Shown here piece by piece: positions 8,096 through 14,796 of a stretch of DNA of 64,000 nucleotides. The notes below the pieces were generated by a model, which searched no databases, was not told the origin of the DNA, and worked only from the letters and a program-made list of their open reading frames with translations. Every line of letters begins with the position of its first letter. Position 1 is the stretch's first letter. The stretch covers positions 1-64,000 of the forward strand of contig NZ_BCMS01000006.1 in NCBI RefSeq assembly GCF_001485435.1, written 5' to 3'. The translations under genes were made by a program, and so were the position numbers. The stretch comes from Deinococcus grandis (GTDB taxonomy: Bacteria > Deinococcota > Deinococci > Deinococcales > Deinococcaceae).

Positions 8096-8425
8096 ATGAC
8101 CGCTGAACCCCGATACGTCATCACCCCACAACCGTCTGGGGAGCTTCACGTGCAGGACCGCATCGCCGAGCATGCCGTCGCGATCTACCCGCCCAGCCCG
8201 GAGTACCCCGGCATTCCCACAGCTCAACAACTCGCTGAGCATCTTGCCGAGCGACTCAACCACCTTGACAAGCAGGAGCAGCAGCGGCAGGCCTACGTCG
8301 CTGCTGTCCAGCCGTGGCTGAATCAACTCTCCGTGTCCGACCTGGAAGACTTCGCCAGAGCCCTCCAGAAAAGCGGCCCCAGTGCCACATTCCGGGACGT
8401 CTGCTACACCCAATTTCGAGACTGA
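8096..8425 (+). CDS. Hypothetical phage protein
   Basis: 109 aa, starting one base after the previous stop. It has a beta-rich start (YVITPQPSGELHVQDRIAEH) followed by helices with Gln/Glu-rich coiled-coil character. It is the last gene before a promoter and a terminator, so it closes the first transcription unit. Confidence 0.6.
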   Translation: MTAEPRYVITPQPSGELHVQDRIAEHAVAIYPPSPEYPGIPTAQQLAEHLAERLNHLDKQEQQRQAYVAAVQPWLNQLSVSDLEDFARALQKSGPSATFRDVCYTQFRD

Positions 8426-8447
8426 ATGAGAGTGCCCGGCCTGAGCG

Positions 8448-8476
8448 TTGACAATTCCGTCAGAATACCGCACAAT
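8448..8476 (+). promoter_or_regulatory. Sigma-70-like promoter
   Basis: TTGACA at 8448-8453, a 17-bp spacer, and CACAAT at 8471-8476. This is the best-matching vegetative promoter on the + strand of the first 10 kb. It would start RNA near 8483, just ahead of the terminator hairpin at 8522-8545, so readthrough or attenuation is implied. Confidence 0.6.
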
Positions 8477-8521
8477 CTCTTTACTATCGACTTCGTGTCT
8501 TGAAACCAACCCACCCAGAAG

Positions 8522-8545
8522 CCCCCGCACCGCCGGGGGTTTTCT
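8522..8545 (+). terminator. Rho-independent terminator or attenuator
   Basis: A CCCCCG/CGGGGG stem with a six-base loop, followed by TTTTC. It lies between the promoter at 8448 and the Shine-Dalgarno of the next gene. Confidence 0.6.
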
Positions 8546-8564
8546 CGTGTCAGGAGGCTGCATC

Positions 8565-8951
8565 ATCCCCAAGAAAGCCGCCCGCCCCCGCCCCTGGCAC
8601 GACAGCGCCCGCACCCTCACCCCGGACGCGTTCTACCTCCAGCTGCGTACGTGGCCCGACCAGCTGCTCACCGACCGGCAAACCGACGCCGAGCACCTCC
8701 CCGAAGACCACCAGGCGTACCTGCGCGCTGAACACGAGTACCGGCAGCGCAACGCCCACCGTGACCCGTGGAGCACCGTGTCCACCCTGTACAGCCTGCA
8801 GGCCTGGACCACGCACCTGAAGACCTGGACGCGCAGCCGCCTCCAGCAGGCCCAGGCGCACGCCAGCAAACTCCCACCCGAGTACGCCGCCGCCCTGACA
8901 GAGCAGTACCAGTTCCGCCGCGACCGCTGGTGGATCAAAGACACCGACTGA
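8565..8951 (+). CDS. Hypothetical protein with apparent ATC start
   Basis: 128 aa. A perfect AGGAGG lies at 8552-8557, and the only codons at the right distance are ATC at 8562 and ATC at 8565. The nearest canonical in-frame start, GTG 8547, lies upstream of that site and next to the terminator T-run. The first canonical start downstream would remove the clearly coding segment PKKAARPRPWHDSARTLTPD. The protein is basic at its start and helical later, with repeated Gln/Tyr-rich helices. No family is recognised. Confidence 0.55.
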   Translation: MPKKAARPRPWHDSARTLTPDAFYLQLRTWPDQLLTDRQTDAEHLPEDHQAYLRAEHEYRQRNAHRDPWSTVSTLYSLQAWTTHLKTWTRSRLQQAQAHASKLPPEYAAALTEQYQFRRDRWWIKDTD

Positions 8952-8962
8952 CCGAGGTGCCC

Positions 8963-9208
8963 GTGAGCAACATCCCGTTCGACCCACCCCGACCCAGCAG
9001 TCCCGCCCCCGACCTTACCGGCGACCGGGACCTGGAAATCTGGAACGCCGTCATGTGGGCCTACCACGGTGGACATATCACCCCCGCGCAGGGCAGCGTC
9101 GCCATGCAGATCCCCACCGCGCAGTTCCCGCGCTCCTACACGGTCTGGCACCGTCAGATGATTGGTGGCGACCCACAAGGACCCGAGCGTCAGCAGCAAC
9201 GCCGCTGA
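8963..9208 (+). CDS. Hypothetical phage protein
   Basis: 81 aa from GTG 8963 (GTG 8957 is also in frame) with GAGG upstream. A proline-rich start is followed by one helical domain (DLEIWNAVMWAYHGGHITPA) that could be a small HTH. No certain family. Confidence 0.5.
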   Translation: MSNIPFDPPRPSSPAPDLTGDRDLEIWNAVMWAYHGGHITPAQGSVAMQIPTAQFPRSYTVWHRQMIGGDPQGPERQQQRR

Positions 9209-9437
9209 TCCCCTCCCGCTGGAATGGTTCGCGCCAGCACCCGTGTCCGCAAGGCGCACGGCGAGAGACGACCCGCAACGGCAACCGGCCGGTGCCGCTG
9301 CGCGCCGAGGAGAGGGCCACGCCACATCGAGGGCGTCCGCCTCGGCTCAATTTCCAGAGGACCCACGCGTCCCCTGGGTTCTGACTGCCCAGCGTCGCGC
9401 CTGGGCAGCTGTCAACGGTCCACCTGAACCCGCGTAG
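9165..9437 (+). CDS. Possible small hypothetical protein
   Basis: About 90 aa from GTG 9165 or TTG 9162, overlapping the previous gene. It is low in hydrophobic content and rich in Ala and Arg, with one ordered segment near the end (PEDPRVPWVLTAQRRAWAAV). Coding support is weaker than for its neighbours. Confidence 0.35.
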   Translation: MATHKDPSVSSNAADPLPLEWFAPAPVSARRTARDDPQRQPAGAAARRGEGHATSRASASAQFPEDPRVPWVLTAQRRAWAAVNGPPEPA

Positions 9438-9519
9438 CGCATCAGGGAGGGGCAAGTGCCCCGCAGCAGACCCCCAACCGGGTGCGCCCATGGCGCGGGG
9501 GGAAGAAAGCCTGGCCAGT
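9438..9519. other. Intergenic leader of the tRNA cluster
   Basis: There is no convincing gene here. A purine-rich stretch (GGGGGGAAGAAAG) precedes the first tRNA-like sequence. No clear promoter is seen. Confidence 0.3.
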
Positions 9520-9625
9520 GAGACGGTGAACGAACTGGCAGAGTTGGCTGTGAGAGGACCTGATCAGTCCTGCAATCTCATCGCTTGCCCGCAAGGGCGT
9601 GCGGGTTCGAGTCCCGCCCGTCTCA
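9520..9625 (+). tRNA. tRNA-like gene with class II body and an enlarged anticodon arm
   Basis: The acceptor stem GAGACGG (9520-9526) pairs perfectly with CCGTCTC (9618-9624), followed by A at 9625. The D-arm is AAC/GTT with loop GAACTGGCAGA. The variable arm GCCC-GCAA-GGGC and the T-arm GCGGG-TTCGAGT-CCCGC are canonical and Leu-like. The anticodon region is 28 nt instead of 7 and folds into its own hairpin (AGGAC/GTCCT, loop CTGATCA). The whole molecule is 106 nt, 21 more than a usual class II tRNA, so no anticodon can be assigned. CCA is not encoded. Confidence 0.6.
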
Positions 9626-9659
9626 CCCGAGACTCCTGCCACGCGCAGGCAGTCGATCC

Positions 9660-9681
9660 GGGCACGGCCCCCACCGTGCCC
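9660..9681 (+). other. Hairpin between the two tRNA-like genes
   Basis: An 8-bp stem, GGGCACGG/CCGTGCCC, with a six-base loop and no T-run, six bases before tRNA-Leu. It could guide processing of a joint precursor. Confidence 0.4.
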
Positions 9682-9686
9682 AGCCT

Positions 9687-9763
9687 GTCTCTCTAGCCCA
9701 ACCGGCAGAGGCAGCCGCCTCAAACGCGGCCCAGTGTGGGTTCGACCCCCACGAGAGACACCA
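9687..9763 (+). tRNA. tRNA-Leu (anticodon CAA), short variable loop
   Basis: The acceptor GTCTCTC pairs with GAGAGAC. The D-arm is GCC-CAACCGGCAGA-GGC. The anticodon stem GCCGC/GCGGC has loop CTCAAAC, giving anticodon CAA. The variable loop CCAGT has only five bases, and the T-arm is GTGGG-TTCGACC-CCCAC. A discriminator A is followed by an encoded CCA (9761-9763). The CAA anticodon reads UUG leucine, a rare codon in such GC-rich genes. Leucine tRNAs normally have a long variable arm; a short form is seen in phage tRNAs, to my knowledge. Confidence 0.85.
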
Positions 9764-9856
9764 GACGCCGTACACTGACAGCACCGGTACAGGGGCGCAG
9801 CGGTGCCGCAAACACCCGCGACCATGCCGCGACCACACATCCGGCATCCCCCAGCG

Positions 9857-9879
9857 CCCCCGCCATAGCGCGGGGGTTT
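9857..9879 (+). terminator. Rho-independent terminator after the tRNAs
   Basis: A seven-bp stem, CCCCCGC/GCGGGGG, with a six-base loop followed by TTTC. It ends the tRNA transcript. Confidence 0.65.
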
Positions 9880-9902
9880 CACATTCCACGCCGTCCCAGA
9901 CG

Positions 9903-9949
9903 CGATATCGGAATCCCGATATCGGTCCGATATGGGAATCCCCATATCG
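9903..9949. repeat. Two tandem 22-bp hairpins with identical AATC loops; packaging-site candidate
   Basis: Hairpin 1 (9903-9924) has arms CGATATCGG/CCGATATCG. Hairpin 2 (9928-9949) has arms CGATATGGG/CCCATATCG. Both have the loop AATC and they are three bases apart. They lie about 100 bp before the small terminase gene, where cos or pac sites are common, but could also be operators. Confidence 0.6.
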
Positions 9950-9953
9950 CCAG

Positions 9954-9979
9954 CACGTCCCTGGGAATTCCCATGGACC
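9954..9979. repeat. 26-bp direct repeat, copy A
   Basis: This starts with CACGTCCCTGGGAATTCCC and continues ATGGACC. It is identical to 14732-14757 and contains the palindrome GGGAATTCCC. Confidence 0.8.
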
Positions 9980-9996
9980 CCCCAGCAAACCCACCC

Positions 9997-10012
9997 GCAC
10001 TGACGTCAGTGC
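9997..10012. repeat. 16-bp dispersed palindrome, intergenic copy 4
   Basis: An exact GCACTGACGTCAGTGC in the leader of the small terminase gene, 19 bp before its Shine-Dalgarno sequence. Confidence 0.8.
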
Positions 10013-10045
10013 GCCCCCACCACATCACCCCAGGAGGTGACCCGC

Positions 10046-11008
10046 GTGCCCACACCCAAAAAACCCAAGGCCAAAGCCCGGGCCGCCAAGGCCCCCACCA
10101 CACCAGAACCGCAGAAGCCGGGCACAGCCCAGCCCGCACCCAAGACCCCCAAGACCCGCACCGCCGAGTACCTCGCCAAGACCCGCAGCAAGCCGCAGGT
10201 CACGAACGGCGGGAACCCCTTGCAGAATGCTCAGGTGCAGGAACCCCTTGCAGAATCTGGGGAGCGGCAGCGGAAGCCGAGGGAGCCGGAGCGGATCTGT
10301 GGGGCGGAGGGGAAGCGGGGTGCTGGGCCGTGCCGTCATCCGGCGGGCTTCCGGACGGATCACAAGGGTTCGGGGCGGTGTTACCTGCATGGTGGGTTGA
10401 CGCCGGCGCCGACGGGGCGGTACTCGTCGGTTGAGCGGCCGCGCGTGCGGGAGTTGCTGGAGCGGTTCGAGTCTGATCCGGATCCGTTGAACCTGCTGGC
10501 TGAGGTGCAGCTGTTGCGGGCGCTGCTGCTGGACTTCATCAACCGGTTCGATGAGCAGGACCGCATGTTGACCCGCTGGAACATGAGCTTCGAGAAGTCG
10601 TTTCAGTCGGACTGGGCGGATTGGTGGCGCACGATGCGTGCGGACGCCCTGGAGCGCGAGGATGACCTGAGTGCGGAGTTGGTGGAGCGCATGCCGGATC
10701 CGATGAATTACCTGCCGAGTAAGCCGCTGCGCATGGCGGACATCACGGATGTGTCGCGCCTGATCAAGGAAGTCGGGGCGATGGTGGACCGGATCCGGAA
10801 GGGTCAGCAGGAGAGCACGTTCAGCATGGACGTCATCAATCGCCTGTGGGTGTTGATGGGTGGTCACGTGACGGACGCAGCGATGGAGGTGATTGAGAAC
10901 GATGACATTCGGAGCGCTCTCCTCACCGCCGTGGAAAGCCGGTGGGGAACGATCAGCCTCGCAGAACTCGCCAGCCGCCGCGCTGAGGCAGGCGCGGAAG
11001 CAGGCTGA
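10046..11008 (+). CDS. terS: Terminase small subunit-like protein
   Basis: 320 aa from GTG 10046, which has AGGAGG at the proper distance (10032-10037). The first 60 residues are a basic Lys/Pro/Ala tail. A Cys/His cluster (CGAEGKRGAGPCRHPAGFRT, then CYLHGG) resembles a zinc-binding motif of the kind seen in HNH or terminase-associated proteins. The C-terminal 180 residues are helical. It lies immediately before the large terminase and just after hairpins that could be the recognition site. The call rests mainly on position and architecture. Confidence 0.6.
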   Translation: MPTPKKPKAKARAAKAPTTPEPQKPGTAQPAPKTPKTRTAEYLAKTRSKPQVTNGGNPLQNAQVQEPLAESGERQRKPREPERICGAEGKRGAGPCRHPAGFRTDHKGSGRCYLHGGLTPAPTGRYSSVERPRVRELLERFESDPDPLNLLAEVQLLRALLLDFINRFDEQDRMLTRWNMSFEKSFQSDWADWWRTMRADALEREDDLSAELVERMPDPMNYLPSKPLRMADITDVSRLIKEVGAMVDRIRKGQQESTFSMDVINRLWVLMGGHVTDAAMEVIENDDIRSALLTAVESRWGTISLAELASRRAEAGAEAG

Positions 11009-12656
11009 GCGGTTCACGCAGTACCAGACGAACCCCCTGGGGTACCTGCAGGACATCCTGAACATTCACCCGTGGAAGGGCCGGAACGGGAAGCGCGGGC
11101 AGTACGAGCTGGTCCAGGACATCGGTGAGAGTGTGCGCCGCCAGCTGGAAGGGGACGAGTATGCCCCGAAGATCTTCCGGGTGGACAGCGCGCACGGCGT
11201 CGGGAAGACGTACATCGGCGCGGGTCTCGTGAACTGGTTCTTCGATGCGTTCACGCCGGGCATCACGATCACCACGGCGCCCACGAAGGACCAAGTGGAA
11301 CTGCTGCTCTGGAAGGACATCAAGAGCCAGCGCAAAGGCCGCGGCCTGCCGGGGCGCGTCCTGCCGGAAACGCCCCGCATGGTGAAGGCCGAGAATCACT
11401 GGGCGATCGGCCGCACGACCAGCGACGCGGGCGGTCAGGGTACGGCGCGCGCGCAGGGGCAACACGCGAAATTCATGTTCTTCGTGGTGGACGAAGCGGA
11501 AGGCGTTCCGGCGTACCAGTTCGACGCGATCAACGCCATGATGACCGGCGGCGTCGTGATGATCTGGCTGCTGATCGCCAACCCGCAGACCCGCACGAGC
11601 GCGTTCCACAAGCTCGGGAAGCAACCGGGCGTGCAGAACTACCAGTTCAGCCTGCTGGACTTCCCGAACGTCGTCGAGGGCGTGGATGTCGTGCCGGGCG
11701 GCACGAGCCGCGCGTGGTTGAACAAGATGGTCGCCAAGCACTGCGATCCGGTACTCGCGCACGACCCGGACCGCCTGACGTTCCAATTGGACTGGGACGT
11801 GCTGGTGGAAGGAGAGGACACGGTCTTCCCGGCCGGGATGATCTTCGCGCCGAACGCGGAGTTTCAGTTCCGTGCGCTGGGCGTCCCACCTGCCGCGAAC
11901 GCCGGGGACGCCATGATCAGCACGGCCCGGTTCGAGCAGGCCGTCGCGCGAGTGCCGGATCCGGAAGCGGACCGGCACATGGCGCAGATTGGCGTGGACG
12001 CCGCGCGGTTCGGGTCGGACGCCGGGAACGTCTGGCTGTACCACGGGCGGGTGCTGACGCGCGAAGCGGAACTGCGGCAGGTGGACGACTTCATGTACGC
12101 CGCCGAGATGAAACGCGCCGCGTTGAAAGCCATCCGCGCCGGTGCGAAGACCGTCAGTTTCCGTGTGGACGGCACTGGCGGGTACGGCGGCGGGAAGATC
12201 GACATTGCCAAGGCGGACGCGGAACTTCACGAGGCCGCGCAGGCCGCCGGGTGCACCCTCGTCTTCCACGAGGTGCAGTTCAATCACGTCCCGCACGACC
12301 CTGAACGGTACTACGACCGCGCGACGGAACTGTACGGCACCAGCAACGACCAGCTGCTCGTCGCCAGTATCCCCAACCCGCCCGAGCACCTGCAGGCTGA
12401 CCTGACCGAGCGCCGCACGCGGTTCATGGCGAAGAACGCCGGTGAGCACCGCCGCATCGTCCGGAAACTTGAAAGCAAGGACGATTTCAAGGCCCGCGTC
12501 CGGCCCGCCCGCAGCCCCGACGACGGGGACGGCGCGGCCCTCAGCCTCGCGGACGAAGTGATCTTCACGCCGCCCCCGCAGGACACCCCGCAGGTCACGC
12601 TCAGCGACCTGAGTAACATCCGCAACGCCTTCAACCGCCGCCTGAAAGGAAGGTGA
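10902..12656 (+). CDS. terL: Terminase large subunit
   Basis: 584 aa. The ATPase domain has Walker A SAHGVGKT (about 96-103) and Walker B FFVVDEAE (about 193-200), with a coupling motif near WLLIANPQTRTSAF. The C-terminal nuclease domain begins at IGVDAARFGSDAG, whose first Asp is a likely metal ligand. The protein pumps DNA into the procapsid and cuts it. The start is uncertain: ATG 10902 overlaps terS by 107 bp but has GGAGGTG upstream. A CTG near 10984 would avoid the overlap. Confidence 0.85.
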   Translation: MTFGALSSPPWKAGGERSASQNSPAAALRQARKQAERFTQYQTNPLGYLQDILNIHPWKGRNGKRGQYELVQDIGESVRRQLEGDEYAPKIFRVDSAHGVGKTYIGAGLVNWFFDAFTPGITITTAPTKDQVELLLWKDIKSQRKGRGLPGRVLPETPRMVKAENHWAIGRTTSDAGGQGTARAQGQHAKFMFFVVDEAEGVPAYQFDAINAMMTGGVVMIWLLIANPQTRTSAFHKLGKQPGVQNYQFSLLDFPNVVEGVDVVPGGTSRAWLNKMVAKHCDPVLAHDPDRLTFQLDWDVLVEGEDTVFPAGMIFAPNAEFQFRALGVPPAANAGDAMISTARFEQAVARVPDPEADRHMAQIGVDAARFGSDAGNVWLYHGRVLTREAELRQVDDFMYAAEMKRAALKAIRAGAKTVSFRVDGTGGYGGGKIDIAKADAELHEAAQAAGCTLVFHEVQFNHVPHDPERYYDRATELYGTSNDQLLVASIPNPPEHLQADLTERRTRFMAKNAGEHRRIVRKLESKDDFKARVRPARSPDDGDGAALSLADEVIFTPPPQDTPQVTLSDLSNIRNAFNRRLKGR

Positions 12657-12662
12657 TGACCT

Positions 12663-14195
12663 ATCGGACTTCTCGATTCCGCCCGCCGCGCGTGGCAGTT
12701 CCTGAACACTCCCGTTCAGCACCTCCTGCCGCGCCGGTCTCGCGCCAGTCCCGTCCACCCGGCGGCCCGCGCGGCCGTCACGCCCAGCTGGGGCATGGGC
12801 ACCCTCACGGCCGGACTGCGCGCCACGCGCCGCCTCGGCACGCAGCAGTCCGCGGAGAGTGCCGACACCCTCGACCGGCTCGCCACGACGTACCTCGGGT
12901 ACCCGAGCGACACCCGCGCCCGCATCAGCGGCGTGCTCCGCATGCTGCTGCAGAGCGACGAGGACGTCAGCGGCACCGCTAGTGACTACCTCGCGATCGT
13001 CAACCCCGGCCACACCATCGAGTTCACCGGCACGAAAGGCGCCGTCAAGGCCGCCCGGGCTGAACTGGACACCTGGGCCGCGACGATCTTCCCGGAAGGT
13101 GGCGGGCTCGACGGGCTGATCAACAACCAGATCCTCGAACTGCTCGCCAGTCCGGCCAGCAGCGTCGAGTGGCCCACCGATGAGCGCCGAAGTGGCGTGA
13201 TCGGCGCGGTGATCGTCCCCGCCGAGCGCGTCCGCGTGGGCTTCAGCCCGGACGGGCAGCGGACGTTCACGCAGGTGGGCGTCGGACCCAAACCCATCCC
13301 GCTCGACCCGGCCACGTACCTGTACGCGCCACTGATCACCATGGGCGGCGACCCGCACGGCGTGCCGATGTTCCTCGCGAGCCTCAAGGCCCTCGACCGG
13401 AAGAACCGCCTCACGGAGAACGTCGACCGCGTCATCGACCTCATGCGGCAGATCGCGCTCGTCGGCGTGGAACTCCCCATTCCCAGCCCGCAGGACCTGG
13501 GCCTCGACGACGCGAAAGACCCCCGGTACCAGGACCTGAAAGCCGAGTACGCCGAGCAGGCGGCCGACATGATCCTCGGCCTGGCCGACAAGGGCCTGTT
13601 CGTCGGGCCTGAAGGCACGAAGTTCACGATCAACAACATCAGCCACAGCCTGGCCGGGCTGCAGGACATCGTGGGCGAGAACAACCGCCGGGTGTGGAGC
13701 GGGCTGAGCACCCTGGGGTTCCTGCGGGGGCACATGGACAGCACCACCGAGGCGCTGGCGAAGGTCGTGTACCCGATGATCGAGGCGCGCGCTACGAACA
13801 TCCAGGCCGTCCTGGCCCGTCAGCTGGAGTTCGGCCTGAACCTCCACCTGCGCCTGCGCGGCATTCGCGCCGTGGCGTACGTGAAGTTCGCCCAGGCCGA
13901 CAGCGCCTTCGCGCAGGCCGAAGCGGAAAGCTACAAGACCCGGATGGAAGCCCACCAGATCGGTAAGAGCATTGCCGGGAAAGCGTACGCGCGCCGCTTC
14001 GCGGACGAACTCGACCTCGCCGACGACGAGGACGAGCACGCCCCCGCCTGGGCAGAGGGCTGGACCGGGGGAGGGGAGACCCCCACCGCCCCGCCAGCCC
14101 CACCGCCCACCGCCGCGCAGGTCACCGCGCGGTCCGCCTACGACCCCCGCGCCCGGCGGTACGTGCACGCCCCCACAGGAGACCCGCATGCCTGA
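12663..14195 (+). CDS. Portal protein, apparent ATC start
   Basis: 510 aa. The frame is open and portal-like upstream of the first ATG (12795). It reads (I)GLLDSARRAWQFLNTPVQ directly after AAGGAAGGTGATGACCT, so ATC 12663 is the most sensible start, seven bases after the terL stop. Portals of this class usually begin M-G-L-L-D. Later parts fit a DUF935/SPP1-like portal: a helical crown near the C-terminus and repeated Asp/Asn-rich turns. It forms the dodecameric ring for DNA passage and tail joining. With ATG 12795 the protein would lose 44 residues. Confidence 0.75.
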   Translation: MGLLDSARRAWQFLNTPVQHLLPRRSRASPVHPAARAAVTPSWGMGTLTAGLRATRRLGTQQSAESADTLDRLATTYLGYPSDTRARISGVLRMLLQSDEDVSGTASDYLAIVNPGHTIEFTGTKGAVKAARAELDTWAATIFPEGGGLDGLINNQILELLASPASSVEWPTDERRSGVIGAVIVPAERVRVGFSPDGQRTFTQVGVGPKPIPLDPATYLYAPLITMGGDPHGVPMFLASLKALDRKNRLTENVDRVIDLMRQIALVGVELPIPSPQDLGLDDAKDPRYQDLKAEYAEQAADMILGLADKGLFVGPEGTKFTINNISHSLAGLQDIVGENNRRVWSGLSTLGFLRGHMDSTTEALAKVVYPMIEARATNIQAVLARQLEFGLNLHLRLRGIRAVAYVKFAQADSAFAQAEAESYKTRMEAHQIGKSIAGKAYARRFADELDLADDEDEHAPAWAEGWTGGGETPTAPPAPPPTAAQVTARSAYDPRARRYVHAPTGDPHA

Positions 14196-14499
14196 ACCCA
14201 CCGCACCCCAGCACACCCCGTACACCGGGCCGCTCCCCATCAGCATCGAGGACTACCTGGACGGCGACCACCGCCGCCACCTGAAAGTGCGCCGCGCCAC
14301 CCCGGACACAGACGAGCAGTCCCCGGTGGTCGCCAGCCACACGTACTACGCGTTCCTCATCAGCGAGGAAGGGTGGGCGCTCGCCACGCACCGCACCGGC
14401 GGCACCAGCGCGGCCGGCGCCATCCGCGCCATGCAGAAGCGCGGCCCCATCAAGCACGTGCAGCCGCGCCTGAACGCCGACGGCACCGCGTTCGTCTGA
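14188..14499 (+). CDS. Hypothetical small head-region protein
   Basis: 103 aa, ATG with AGGAG upstream and overlapping the portal end by 8 bp. The beta-rich middle (YYAFLISEEGWALATHRTGG) is followed by a helix (AAGAIRAMQKRG). Its position between portal and protease suggests a head-morphogenesis accessory role. Not recognised. Confidence 0.55.
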   Translation: MPEPTAPQHTPYTGPLPISIEDYLDGDHRRHLKVRRATPDTDEQSPVVASHTYYAFLISEEGWALATHRTGGTSAAGAIRAMQKRGPIKHVQPRLNADGTAFV

Positions 14500-14500
14500 C

Positions 14501-14725
14501 ATGCGCTTCGCCCTCGACCGGCTGCTGCCCGTGACCGGCACCCAGCCCTACGAGCGGAAAGCCCCGCGCGGTCAGGACCCACACGTCCAGCGCGTCGGGC
14601 CCGCCCTCACCGAACCCCGGTTCAGTACGGGCTTCGCGTTCATCCCCACCATCGACATCCCCACCATCGACATGCCCGGCGAGGCGAGCGGGCAGCGCGA
14701 GCTGCCCGCTTCCACTCCCCCCTGA
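14501..14725 (+). CDS. Hypothetical small protein
   Basis: 74 aa, starting one base after the previous stop. It is poor in secondary structure, with a short repeat IPTIDIPTIDMP at residues 49-60. No clear ribosome-binding site is present. It is followed by a 71-bp gap holding the second copy of the 26-bp repeat. Confidence 0.45.
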   Translation: MRFALDRLLPVTGTQPYERKAPRGQDPHVQRVGPALTEPRFSTGFAFIPTIDIPTIDMPGEASGQRELPASTPP

Positions 14726-14731
14726 TCCGCT

Positions 14732-14757
14732 CACGTCCCTGGGAATTCCCATGGACC
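14732..14757. repeat. 26-bp direct repeat, copy B
   Basis: Identical to 9954-9979, placed 40 bp before the capsid protease gene. Confidence 0.8.
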
Positions 14758-14796
14758 TGCTGCCGCACCCCGCCCCGCACGCCCACTGGAGGCCTC

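Noticed and set aside
9541..9575. Assigning anticodon GAU from loop CTGATCA in the first tRNA-like gene
   Set aside because: This loop sits in an extra hairpin and would leave nine unpaired bases after the D-arm, so an isoleucine call would be unsafe.
9903..9949. Repeats considered as a CRISPR array
   Set aside because: Only two units with three bases between them and internal palindromes; no spacers and no cas genes anywhere in the window.
10953..14246. Open reading frame of 1,097 codons on the minus strand across terL and portal
   Set aside because: It is the complement of clearly recognisable terminase and portal genes. Long antisense frames are common in GC-rich DNA, and the translation is low-complexity (Val/Gly/Arg/His-rich).
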